The translations under genes and the position numbers were made by a program. The notes beneath the pieces are model-generated. The model did no database searches, was not told where the DNA came from, and was given only the letters and a program-made list of their open reading frames with translations. From positions 842,102,001-842,166,000 of the forward strand of contig CM028129.1 in the NCBI GenBank assembly GCA_016271365.2: DNA of 64,000 nt, written 5' to 3'. Positions 33,946 to 44,199 of this stretch are shown in pieces. Positions within the stretch are counted from its first letter, which is position 1, and each line of letters opens with the position of its first letter. The DNA is from Neoceratodus forsteri (Eukaryota > Chordata > Ceratodontiformes > Ceratodontidae).

Positions 33946-34984
33946 CATCTCCAGTCAGCAGGAAAGGCCTGCTGCATGTTTGCTTCCATAGTGGCAGCTG
34001 GACACAAATCCTACTTCAGCAAAATGAAAAATGTTTGCTAAACTCCTCAAGGATATGGCTTACTTGAAGGGGACCTCCTGATACACAAACACAGGAATAT
34101 ACATCCTGCAACAATGAAGTCAAGAAACAGTTTTTACTTTCAGAAGATGCAGCCAGCTCACTGGTGGGCACAGCCAGGGAGCAAGGCACGCTGGCAAAAG
34201 TGTTATGGCAAAGGGTGGAGAATCTTACCAGCTGGAGCTGCCATAACAACCTATGGTTTGTCAACTTTCTACTGCGGTCAAGAGCTGGGATCCTTCAGCC
34301 TTTCTTCAAAGAGTCCTGTCTATCCTTCTAAATCTTCAGAGGTCTGGTAACCTAGAAACTTAGTGGCACGCTACTCATTAGCACTTTAGCCCAATCCTGG
34401 AAAGTAACTATGGCATCTTCTGGCCAAATTCCTCCAATTTCTAGTGAAGGGAAAGATCCTAGAACTGCATCAGGAATAAGGACCCCTAACTTTAGGGGGA
34501 GGGGCGCTTATAATTTTTCAAGACTTATCTGTGGAGGTCACAACCAGGGAGTGCTCTATGGACTGTTTGGCGGGGGATGAATGTTGCTAATGGAGTACAG
34601 GTTTTTTTGATAGAGCATAAAAAATTGGGGGGGCACATTTTCTGGTTTAGCTTATCACTAATTTATCCCTTGCTATGTTTACTTTCAGGCTTGCTGTGTG
34701 ACTTACCCATATGGGATGGGAGTTCAACATCCTGGCCCTGATAAGATCATGTGAGCACTGCAAGATCAACTTCTTGTGCTAAAGTTGACCTGGACAAGGA
34801 CTTTTAGCTGGTGCTTTTTTTAATTATTTGAATATTTGCTGGTGCTATGTAAATTAACAGTGTGTTGTCTTTGCACAGCTAGTGTTTTTAATTCAATTAG
34901 TTTCAAAATATTTTTGCACTGTATATGTCTATGTCACTGTGTTTAGAACTTTAACCTCATTACATTGATGGATTTATACTGTAT
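33946..34984. other. Unassigned region upstream of PLE/L1 pieces
   Basis: Short overlapping frames on both strands only. Could include the 5' part of the L1 whose endonuclease follows at 35.3 kb, but no ORF1 motif was readable. Confidence 0.35.
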
Positions 34985-35235
34985 GTACTGTATCTTTAAG
35001 TGGGAGCATTTATAAGTTGCACCTCTAGGGTAGTCTGTCACCCTTTGAAAAAACTCAGTTTTGAGCGAAATGCATTATGGACAGGTGTGGAGCAGGTGGT
35101 AGAATTTTGTATATGCTGCATCCATGGATTTTTGTGCTATTTGAAAGAAAACACTTCTTTTATATGGCCCAATAAAAGCTATGTTTTAAAGCGAGGATTT
35201 GGTCCTGACAGCAATTTCCCTGGGTGAGTGGCACA
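34985..35235 (+). mobile_element. Penelope-like 3' end with hammerhead-like layout
   Basis: 35045-35085 reads CCTTTGAAAAAACTCAG, TTTTGAGCGAAATGCATTATGG. This is a CTCA/TGAG stem followed directly by GAAA, the same order as the PLE terminus at 15.6 kb (minus). It is followed by GGATTTTTGTGCTATTTGAA, another shared terminal feature. No PLE protein is attached. The 5' core is degenerate (TTGAAAA). Confidence 0.4.
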
Positions 35236-35299
35236 GTGAGTACTGAGCTATTTAGCTAAATGATGTGTCCCTGCAGGTGCCGGCTTCCTTGCTTCCATA

Positions 35300-35708
35300 A
35301 CTGTTATTTCCTCAGCCTTGGCACTGCCTTTTCTTGGTGCGGCCCACACACCACAGAACTTGACATCACTGTGGCAGAGGCCACACTATATAGCTGGAAT
35401 GCACATGGCTTTAACTCCTCCATTAAAAGGATAGGAGTCCTGTCTCACCTGAAGCATCTGAAGACCTAAGTGGCATATCTACATGAAATGTGGTTGTTGG
35501 CCCCAGATTCGTAAAGCTTAAAAAAGGATGGGTGGGCTGAGAGGAACGCAGCTTTACTGCTGGTAAGAGAAGAGGGATATCCATCCTCACCCATAAATCC
35601 CTCCAGTGGTCTATGATCCAGACCAAGCAAGATGGCGACAGCAGTTTGTTCCTGATGCAGGTGAACACCCAGGAAGGTCCCATGATCCTGGACATTATTC
35701 ATAGCCTA
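35300..35708 (+). pseudogene. L1-clade LINE ORF2 endonuclease, N-terminal part
   Basis: The frame up to 35469 reads ITVAEATLYSWNAHGFNSSI, then KRIGVLSHLKHLK, the L1 endonuclease start (WN..Gl....KR..il..l). After a stop come YLHEMWLLAPDS (normally LQETHl) and ...SLFLMQVNTQEGPMILDII. It is interrupted at about 35709 by a reversed LINE tail. Confidence 0.7.
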
Positions 35709-36420
35709 GATTTATTTATTCCAAAAGTTTTACCAGGAAAGTCACACTGAGCTGGTATCAGCTTATTTCCAGATGCTTCCTGGATGGGAGGGGAAGAGGA
35801 GAGAACAGTGCAAATACAAAGTATAATGTTCAAAAATGAAATGATATGGAAATAAGTGTGACAAAATGAATGATTACAAGCAATACTTCAGCAGGAATTA
35901 TGCAATATAATAAATTGCAGAAAGAAGAGCAATAAGGATAAGCAGTGAGCAACAATGCAATAATATGAGGAGTAGGGGTAGTGACTGAAAACTTGGGGAG
36001 AGAGGGCTGTGCTAGTGTCAGTGGAGTGTGGAAGGTGGCAGACAGAAGGCCAGCTAGTAGACTTCAGAGCATGAATGGAAGGGGGAGAGAGAATGGAAGG
36101 GGGAGATAGCCCCAGAGTTTAGGGAAGTGGAAAAAGATGGCAGCTTGGCCAGTAGTGGATTTCACTGAGGGAGCGCAAGAGAGCGAGAGTCAGCATTTCA
36201 AAGGGAGTAAGAGGTAGAAGGGTGAAGAGAGGAGAGGAGAGGAGAGGAGAGGAGAGGAGAGGAGAGAAGAGAAGCAAGATACAAGGGGAGGGAGCCAAAC
36301 CAAAATTTGAAGATTAACAAGGCACAGTAGGTAAGGCACCTAGCATCAAGAGAGGGAAGGGAGAGGGAGGTGTAAAAGGAACAGTGATGAGTGCACAGGG
36401 GTTTATCAATGGCAAAATGA
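35709..36420 (-). mobile_element. LINE (L2-like) 3'-end fragment inserted in L1
   Basis: On the minus strand it ends GCTCAGTGTGACTTTCCTGG, TAAAACTTTTGGAATAAATAAAT (35760-35709), an L2-type 3' terminus. The interior is purine-rich on the plus strand, with a (GGAGA)n tract. No coding blocks. The right boundary is approximate. Confidence 0.65.
36223..36275. repeat. (GGAGA)n microsatellite
   Basis: About nine GGAGA units, inside the LINE tail fragment. Confidence 0.95.
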
Positions 36421-36439
36421 CAGGAGTGAAAGAGGTGAT

Positions 36440-37040
36440 GCTCCTGGACTTTTCACCATTTTTAATTAGAAATTTGCCTTTTTAAAAAAACCCAATGCCA
36501 TTGATACTAGGAGGGAATTTTACTAGGAGGGGATTTTAACCTTAAGCTGGAAGCCTGTTAGGACTGCAACACTGGAAAAAAAGAAAAATAACACCCATTC
36601 TTTTTCATTCATTTGATGCCCTTTAATAGTACTCCCCACTATATCATTTTTGCTGCATCCCTCCAGGTCATTCCACATTAGCATTATCTTTTTGGAATCC
36701 AAACCCTCAGCACAATACTCTTCCTCTGCTTCCAGGAAGGCCATTGAAATTTTCCCAAAATTTTGGTGGAAGTACCAGATTATTGTCTGACCACACTGGA
36801 GGTCCACATGGGTATCCAAATGGTAAACAAAAGATCCCAGCAGTGGCTCCACTTGCAAAGCCTTTTTCACGGGAAATCTCAGGCATCTGAGACACTTCTT
36901 CCTTACAATGCCACCAAGTCACCATGGATGTTACAGAGGTTAACCCTGCCATGCACCCTTGACAAGGTTGAGGGGCCTGGATCTTTTAATCTCCTGGTTG
37001 AGGGGTTCATATTCAAGGGTAAAGATAGAAAATAGTGTGG
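36440..37040 (+). pseudogene. L1-clade LINE ORF2 endonuclease, C-terminal part
   Basis: Continues the endonuclease after the insert: ILGGNF (36514-36530, normally GGDFN) and then a stretch corresponding to tFf....sRIDyi. The block 36763-37035 contains VPDYCLTTLEVHMG in place of SDHspV.l. The catalytic D of GGDFN is N. Dead copy. Confidence 0.6.
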
Positions 37041-38449
37041 TGCCACTACCTAGAGAAACATTAAGTAAGCCAGGTGAAAGTATGGTACAACCCTTGGGAC
37101 AAAGTACCTCACCAAAAGGTCACCCCATCCCTGAACCGAACCAATATAGTTACAGTCTCCACAAAGCATGCACTTACTGTATCATTTTGATCAAGTAGTG
37201 CATAGACAAGAAATTGCACAAAATAACAGTAGCTTTATTTTGGGACCAGACTTCAGGCCCGAAATGGAAAAAAGTTGGTTTGCAGCAATAGAGTTGTAAA
37301 TTATATTCTGACTAGTTGTTCAGTATCACCCAAACTACTTCAGTACTGGCCGCTCTTATGTGCATTTCAAGGCATAGCCAAAATAATAGTAATCACTGGG
37401 CTGTGCATATGTGTCCTTCAAAACTTTTCCCACTAACAGCAGTCTGTCCCCAAACCATTCATTCACAGTACAGTATTAAATTAGCACTCTTCTATTGGGG
37501 TACTATCCTCTCCCTGTCTAGTACCACAGTAATACTAAAGCTCTCTGTGCTTCACTGGGTACCAAGCTATGGGAATCGTGCAGGTCCAATGACACTGAAC
37601 ATGGCTGGCTGGCGGTGGTGCACATAAAACAAAAAGTTAGTAATGCTTTGCAATTAAATTCCCAAACCCAAAAGATCATAAACCTCAACTGAATTCTTTA
37701 CAGCTCCTGGTCAGATGACCTAGACCATTAAGTAAGCAATACAACATGACAGGGTGTGCATTGAACAGATATTAACGCACATCCAGGGGGTTTGCAGTTA
37801 GTTCCTTTCTGGCTTGCTTCACTCTATATCTGCAGTACTCTCCTATATGTACTAAAGGTCAGTGTTAACAGAGTTTCTGTCTCTTCTTCTGGGCAGGCCA
37901 GGCCTCTCCTGGTACAGCAAGTGGCAAATCTCTGCTTCACAGGGCAGTCACACCTGTGAGTCTCTGTGTCAAGCCACCCACCCAGATTGTCCTGGTATCC
38001 ATCGAACCATGACTCTGTGGTTTGAATCACCACAGCCCAAAGCCGACAGTGGATCGACAGCCCTCTAGGGCACACCAGTCCCCCATTGAACCACAACTCC
38101 GTGGTTCAAATCACCACAACCCAAAGCTGACAGGTATGAGAAAGAGAGTGAGAGAGACCTTCTTTGTTTAAATGTTGGCACCATTCTCTCCAGAATCTAG
38201 CAGCGTGGTGCTGAAGTGGTTGGCTTTTACAGCAGAATTGCAGGCTTAAAACGGAGCTCTGCTGCCACAAGTGCACAGCTATCTCAGGCTAATTTTAGAC
38301 CTGCCCATCCTCCCCGGCCCCGACCTCTATTAAATACATCTCGGCTCCCCCCTTCTTTCCTGTTCATTCTACCAGTCCTTAAAGGGGCAGGCACCTGAAT
38401 ATAGTGAGAACAATAATAGTCACATATATGCCATATGTGTATGAAAGTG
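37041..38449. other. Unassigned region, possible LTR fragment
   Basis: No protein. On the minus strand an AATAAAG signal lies near 37240. The segment 38000-38048 is repeated at 38088-38132 (ACTCYGTGGTTYRAATCACC), each copy containing a TGAACCAC/GTGGTTCA-like dyad. An LTR is conceivable, but no TG...CA pair with primer site was found. Confidence 0.3.
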
Positions 38450-38473
38450 TGTGTACATGTATGTGTGTATATG

Positions 38474-38517
<44 letters not shown>

Positions 38518-38530
38518 TGTGTGTGTGCAT
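38450..38530. repeat. (TA)n / (TG)n microsatellite
   Basis: TGTATG-type units grading into a TA tract (38477-38513) and then TG repeats. It precedes the L2 start directly. Confidence 0.95.
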
Positions 38531-38570
38531 ATATAATTTCTATACTGTTAATTTCTTTTCCTTAGATATG

Positions 38571-39874
38571 GGGTGCTACATTTCAAAAACGTACCCACTG
38601 AATATGCTACTCAATCTTTTCCTCTGCCTAGCCACTTTCTGTGCTTATTACCTCCCAAACAACCCCAGCCCCAGACCTGATGCCTTCAGTAATCATCTCC
38701 ACAATCTTATTAGTGACAGCCTAATCTACCAACACCACTATTCCAGCACTATCTTTACAGAAATTATTGACCTTGCTAGAAGGCTGAGACCACAAACTTA
38801 TACCACAAGGTTACTAAGTATACCGGCACATGTTGCCTTGTATGCCCTATCCATTTCTCATTACCTCAATATCTCCAAGGCAATGAAGGCTAATACCACC
38901 CCGCAAGTGTTCAGAACATCTTATTCAAGGTGTTAACACATGGACTCTTAAGGCTACTCCTCATGTTACTACTCTGCTCAGGCAACATTAAACTTAATCC
39001 AGGACCCTTCATCCCCGTCGCTGCCCCAGCAGACCAAACCCAATTAAAAGACATCAGCTTCATGCACATCAGTGCATGTAGCCTCTTGAAAAAGATTGAT
39101 CTGGTACTGGCTTGGACACTGCACGCAAAGCCAGACGTACTGGTCATCTCTGAATCATGGCTGAAATGTTCCACCCCAGATCATTGCATCAGCATTCCCT
39201 CTAATAACATTTTCAGAGCTTACAGACCCACCAGGGAAGGGGGGATTGCAATACATGTCTCTGACAAATTTTTGGCCTCATAGATCGACTCCTCCTCTAT
39301 GACCAAGGAGTTTGAATGTCTTGCCCTTAAAATCTCCATATCGGCAAGTGAATCCATTTGTATTGTAGGCTGCTACAGACCTCCATCTGGTGGCTTCAAA
39401 CTGCTAGATCACTTGCATAACCTGCTAGACTGCTCTGACTCCGAAACAATCATCATGTGCGACCTTAAGTTAAATTGGAACAATGCCTCCTCCTCACCCT
39501 TGCGGGACCTCTGTGATGCATGTGGTCTACACCAACTGGTCTCGGAAGTGACCTGTCCAAACTACAAAAGCCCTGCACATGGTACATTACTTGACTTAAT
39601 CCTTACTAACAAACCCTATAGAATTTCTCATGTAAGAGTATTTGACAATGACATCAGTGACCATAGGGTGACTGCCTGTGTAAGGTTCATGACAAAAACC
39701 ACCTCTGCGCCCAGGTACACCTATAAAAGAAGTTTCCACAAATTTAATCCCTCTGCATTTCTGGCTGATCTTAGAAGGATTAAGTGGCAGGATTGCTCTA
39801 TCTGTTTCAGAAGCCTTTGCAATCTTCTAAGCTCTAGTTCTGAACGTAATCAACTCCCATGCTCCCTTTGTTAA
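38571..39874 (+). pseudogene. L2 endonuclease region
   Basis: Block 38571-38936 (MGCYISKTYPLNMLL...) is the poorly conserved N-terminal stretch. Block 38930-39283 has a hydrophobic run, LRLLLMLLLCSGNIKLNPGP, then ISESWLK (endonuclease E..W) and REGGIAIHVSD. Block 39299-39874 has VGCYRPPSGG, CDLKLNWN (catalytic GDFN altered), TLLDLIL and the intact SDH in DNDISDHRVTACVRF. Breaks: TAG at 39281-39283, TAA at 39872-39874. Confidence 0.85.
38981..39007 (+). other. 2A-like peptide motif in L2 ORF
   Basis: Encodes GNIKLNPGP after a Leu-rich run. Canonical 2A is D(V/I)ExNPGP; here D is N and E is K, with NPGP intact. 2A-type sequences are known at the N-terminus of some APE-type LINEs. Activity is doubtful in this copy. 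Confidence 0.5.
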
Positions 39875-39914
39875 GAGTTGAGACAGGAAAAAATCCTGCC
39901 CATAGTTCAACAAC

Positions 39915-41910
39915 ATGCTAAAAACAGCCTTATGTCATAGGGATGCCCTTTGGAAAAAGGCCAGGAGAACTCAGTTAGATTCCGACTGGGCAGCATTCAG
40001 AAAGGCTAGGAATCACTGCACTAAACTGATCAGATCAGAAAAAGCTGAATTCTTTCAAAAGGCCCTTGAGTCATCCAGGAATAACAGCGTCAAATTCTGG
40101 CAAATCCTGAAAGAAGTAGAAGGACATACCTCATCATCTTCTTTACCTTCCAAAATCTCCCGTGGGGACACCACAGTCACAGCTAAACAGGATATCCTAG
40201 AAGTCTTCAGTAACCACTTTGCCACAGCAGGCCATGCTTTTGAATCCTCCCCCTTAAGCAACCTACTAAAGCAGCATTCAGGTAATAGTTCTCCATGGCA
40301 CCCTACTACTGTCCCTTTCACACCTGCTAAATTTAGTTTTTCTTCTGTCACTCTAAAATGGGTAGAAGATTTACTAACCTCCTTAGACACTCGCAAAAGT
40401 GTGGGGACTGATCTAATAGATTCTGTCCTACTAAAGCTTGGCTATTACCACCTTGCAACACCAATTACCCACCTTTTCAATTTGTCCCTTAGTGAGGGAG
40501 CATTCCCCACTGTGTGGAAAACAGCCTATGTTATCCCTTTGTTCAAATCAGGTGACCCTTGTGATTTAAATAACTACAGACCCATCTCCTTACTACCCAC
40601 TCTGTCAAAGCTTCTTGAGACACTGGTAAACTCCCAACTAAGAAACTACTTAGAATGCCATAATCTCCTAAATCCTCTTCAGTCTGGTTTTAGACCAAAT
40701 CACAGTACGGTCATGGCATTAACTAAAGTCACTAATGACTGGATAACCTCACTTGATGCTAAAAATCACGTAGCTGCACTATTCCTTGACTTAAGCAAAG
40801 CATTTGATACAGTGGACCATGATCTTTTACTGTCCTTGTTGCAAAACATTGGGCTAGTCAACACTGCTCTACATTGGTTTTCCTGCTATCTTGTCGGTAG
40901 ACTACAACTGGTGAAATCACAAGGCGACCTCTCTACTAGCAAAATCCTCCCCTGAGGGGTCCCCCAAGGCTCAATCCTTGGTCCCTTACTATTCGCAATA
41001 TACATCAACAACATTGACCATAACATCAGCTCTGCCAGTATTCATTTATTTGCAGATGACACTGTCCTTTATGTAGCTTGTCTGTCTTCTGAATCTGCAT
41101 GCACAGTTCTCCAAAAATAATTTGACACACTACAGCAAAACCTGATCCATATGAAATTGCTCCTCAATGCTAAGAAAACCAAAATAATGGTTATCTCACC
41201 ACCGTCTAAGGCTATGCCAGTCCTGGACCCTGCTGCCCACATTGGAATTACAACTATGATGGCCGAACCCCTGGAAGAAGTGGTAAAATTTAAATACCAA
41301 GGTTTTTGGCTGGATTGCAATCTCTCCTTTATCCCTCATGTGGATGAGCTCTCCACAAAACTAAAACAAAGACTGGGATTATTTTTCCACATCAAGCGGT
41401 TACTCACCACCCACGCAAAATCAAGGATAGTACAATCTACATTGCTACCTCTCTTAGATTATACTGATTTCCTATACGGTAACTGCCCCAGCACTGTTCT
41501 CATTAAACTGGATGTACTATACCACAGGGCCTTAAAATTTGTGACTGACTCCCCTTATAAAACCCACCACTGTTTGCTCTATGACAAAATAGGCTGGACC
41601 TCGTTAGCAGCCAGGTGGCGGAATGCCGCTATCTGGACATTCAAAGCCCTTACTAAAAAAAGTCCCCAAATACATCTCCAGTGTTTTCACGTTCACACCA
41701 TGTTCATACCTACTCAGAAAATATGTCTTCATACAACCTAATGTACCTAGGATTAGATCCCGGTTCGGCTCCTCCTCTATCAGTCATTCCCTCCGTACTC
41801 TGTGGAACTCCTTTCAAAAAATCTTAAAGCTGACCCATTTTTTAAAACTATCCACATTCAAATCACTTTTAAAACCCCTGTTAAAGGAGAAATGCCAATG
41901 TTACTCCTAA
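39915..41910 (+). pseudogene. L2 reverse transcriptase and C-terminal domain
   Basis: 39915-40955 is one open 346-codon block: linker (NHCTKLIRSEKAEFFQKALE), RT fingers (SEGAFPTVWKTAYVIPLFKS), GFRPNHSTVMALTKVTNDW and LDLSKAFDTVDHDLL. A TGA at 40953-40955 falls just before [31 protein letters not shown] (41043-41075) is intact. 41151-41741 holds the C-terminal domain (FKYQGFWLD, ...LLPLLDYTDFLYGNC); it continues in another frame to 41910. Few lesions, so this is a moderately young copy. Confidence 0.88.
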
Positions 41911-42383
41911 CCCCTCTCTCTATGAGATTACATAAGCACTTATACCCCTTTCTTGCCTTGGCATTCCCTTGCTGCACTGCCTCTTCTTTAGCCATTTCCT
42001 CCCTCCCTCCCTCCCAGTTCCCCTCCTCCTTCTTCTTGTTAAACCAGTCATTCTCTCCCCATCCTCCCCTTCCCTTCTAATATCATGCACCCTTAGTCAA
42101 TCTCATCTCTCCTACCTCCTGTTTTGCCTCCCATACTATTTAGGCAGCTAAGCTGCTCTTATGTATCGGCCAATGCACGGCCTATTCACTGTGAAATTGA
42201 TATGCCTGTAACCATTGGGAAGTTGTGTCTGTTTTTGAAATTGTAATTCCTGCCCTGTATATTTAATATTTTTTTTTGTATGTCCTTACTCTAACTTGTG
42301 TTGTCCTCCCAGAACAACCGGGCAAATGAGTATCTCAATGGTGTTTTTCCTGGTAAAAAATAAATTGAATTGAATTGAATCCA

Positions 42384-43017
42384 GCCTTGAGGGGTGGTAA
42401 TAACTAGTACTGGCTGCAGTACTGATCAGATAGTTTCACTCACAATACTTGGCTGCAGCACAGCAAAAGAGTCTCTGAATCACTGCAGCCTTCAGCTTCA
42501 TTTTTGTGTGGTGCTTAGCATGCTGTTGCCTCTTTTCCATATCAGAAATACTACTTCTCACTTTTCCTCTGTCTCTGGAAAGATGCAGTTTGCCTCTGCA
42601 CTTCAGTCACTCTAATTGTCTCTTTAAACAGCATACAGGCAGCAGTCTGTTCAACAGCCAGACTCAGATTGAATTGGGTCTGGAACAGCCCTCACTGTTC
42701 ATTTGGGAATCCACAGCTCTGATTGGTAGTCCAAGCTGTCAGTCACAGTAGGCAGTTCCTGGAGGTCTATCATATGACGGGTAATTGGTTGCTGTAATAG
42801 TACCTGGATTTATGAAGTCCTTCAAAAGTCCAGGACCTCTTGAGCTCTTTCCACAAGCAATCTGACCCTGACTGGTTGGCCAGTTACTCTGTGACCCTGT
42901 AACCATGCCAGCTTGGCTAGGAAGTGGCACAATGGCTGCTGACATGTAGTTAGATGGCATTTTTTCCACAAAAATCCATATTTACATAAACTCACTAGTT
43001 CCAACAGTATTTCAAGC
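42384..43017. other. Unassigned region
   Basis: No coding frame or named repeat. Composition and the CTGATTGGTAG motif at 42719 would fit an LTR or promoter-like piece, but nothing decisive is seen. Confidence 0.3.
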
Positions 43018-43265
43018 CTCACACCAGTCCTAAACATAGAGACATAGAAACACAAAAAAATGTCAGGAGGAAAAGGCCATTGGTCTATTCCGTCTGCCCT
43101 GTTATACGCTGTCTTACCTGGACCTATGGTCTAGTCAGAGTTATTACTCTTGCCTCCCACTTTGCCTTATTGCTTCACCTTGTGTAACTATTAAGCCTTT
43201 TACTCAGTCCCAGCTGAGACTTAATTAATGGTTCTTGCACCCATCACCTCTGCTGGTAGGCTGTT

Positions 43266-44097
43266 CTACAGCTCAACCACTCTCTCTGTAAAATAAAACT
43301 TTCTCAGGTCATTCCTGCATCTCTCCTTTGCCAGCTTCCACTCATGTTCCTGTGTTCCTGATTTACTATTCTTGATGAATATTTCCTCATAATCTACCTT
43401 GTTCATTCTTTTCAGGAACTTGAAGGTCTTTGTCCTATCCCCCCACTCTCTTCTGATTTCTAGTGAGTGCATGTTTAGAGCCTTAATCCGATCCTTGTAG
43501 GATCTGCCCTGCTGGCTCTGAATGATTTTGATTACCCTATGTTGCACCCTCTCCATCCTATCTTTGCCTTTTCTGAGATGTGGACTCCAGACCTGGGCAC
43601 AGCATTCCAAATGTGGCCTCACCTGTGATCTTTAGAGATGTAGAATTACAGTTGGGAGGCAATATAGTGTAGTGGTTAAGGGCACTGAGCTGCAAACCTG
43701 GAGACCTGGGTTTGAATCCCATCAATCCCCACTTGCATACTGTCTGACCATGAGCAAGTAATTTAACTTCTTGTGCTCCCAGGCCTTACCCAGAAACAAG
43801 CTCCAGCTTAGTGTGTGTCTTTTCTGGTTAAAAAATGTTCTCTTTCTCTTTCCCTTTCCCTTTCCTCTTACCTCCTGCTGTGACACCCACTCCCAATACA
43901 CTCCAACATTTTGGTTGCCTTTGATGTAGGCCTTGTTACATTGGTAGATTGTTTTAAGGAGTCACTTATGACAACTCCCAGGTCTCTTTCCTGAGAGGTA
44001 CTGTCCATCTTAACCCCTCCCATCCAATATTCCAACCTGAAGTTCTTGTTCCTTATGTGCGTCACTTTGCAATTCTTTGCATTGAATTTCAACTGCC
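43266..44097 (-). pseudogene. Outer CR1 C-terminal domain, SINE-interrupted
   Basis: 44097-43868 reads QLKFNAKNCKVTHIRNKNF, then SQERDLGVVISDSLK. After the SINE, 43622-43266 reads RPHLECCAQVWSPHLRKGKD, ...VQHRVIKIIQSQQG, LEIRREWGDRTKTFKFLKR and DLRKFYFTERVVEL. The subfamily differs from the CR1s at 5.3 and 22.9 kb. Confidence 0.82.
43653..43866 (+). mobile_element. tRNA-derived SINE
   Basis: Same family as the SINE at 23846: GGAGGCAATATAGTGTAGTG head, B-box GGGTTTGAATCCC (43708-43720), body CATGAGCAAGTAATTTAACT, and the shared 3' part AGCTTAGTGTGTGTCTTTTC, CTGGTTAAAA, then a CTTT-rich end. Confidence 0.88.
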
Positions 44098-44199
44098 ATG
44101 GAAACATAGATACTGACAGCTGATAAGGATTGCTTGGCCCACCTAGTCTGCCCATTTTCCATATCCACTATAACACTGCAAACCCTACTTGATTGTTTT

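Larger units (their letters stand above)
38531..42383 (+). mobile_element. L2-clade LINE, nearly complete but decayed
   Basis: Runs from a 5' open region through endonuclease, RT and C-terminal domain to the 3' end CTGGTAAAAAATAAATTGAA, closed by TTGAATTGAATTGAAT at 42364-42383, the classic L2 short tail repeat. It is the same subfamily as the L2 at 1-2897. About 3.85 kb. Confidence 0.92.

Noticed and set aside
37041..38449. A minus-strand retroviral or Gypsy LTR
   Set aside because: An AATAAA signal and a short direct repeat are visible, but no TG...CA pair, primer site or second copy could be found.
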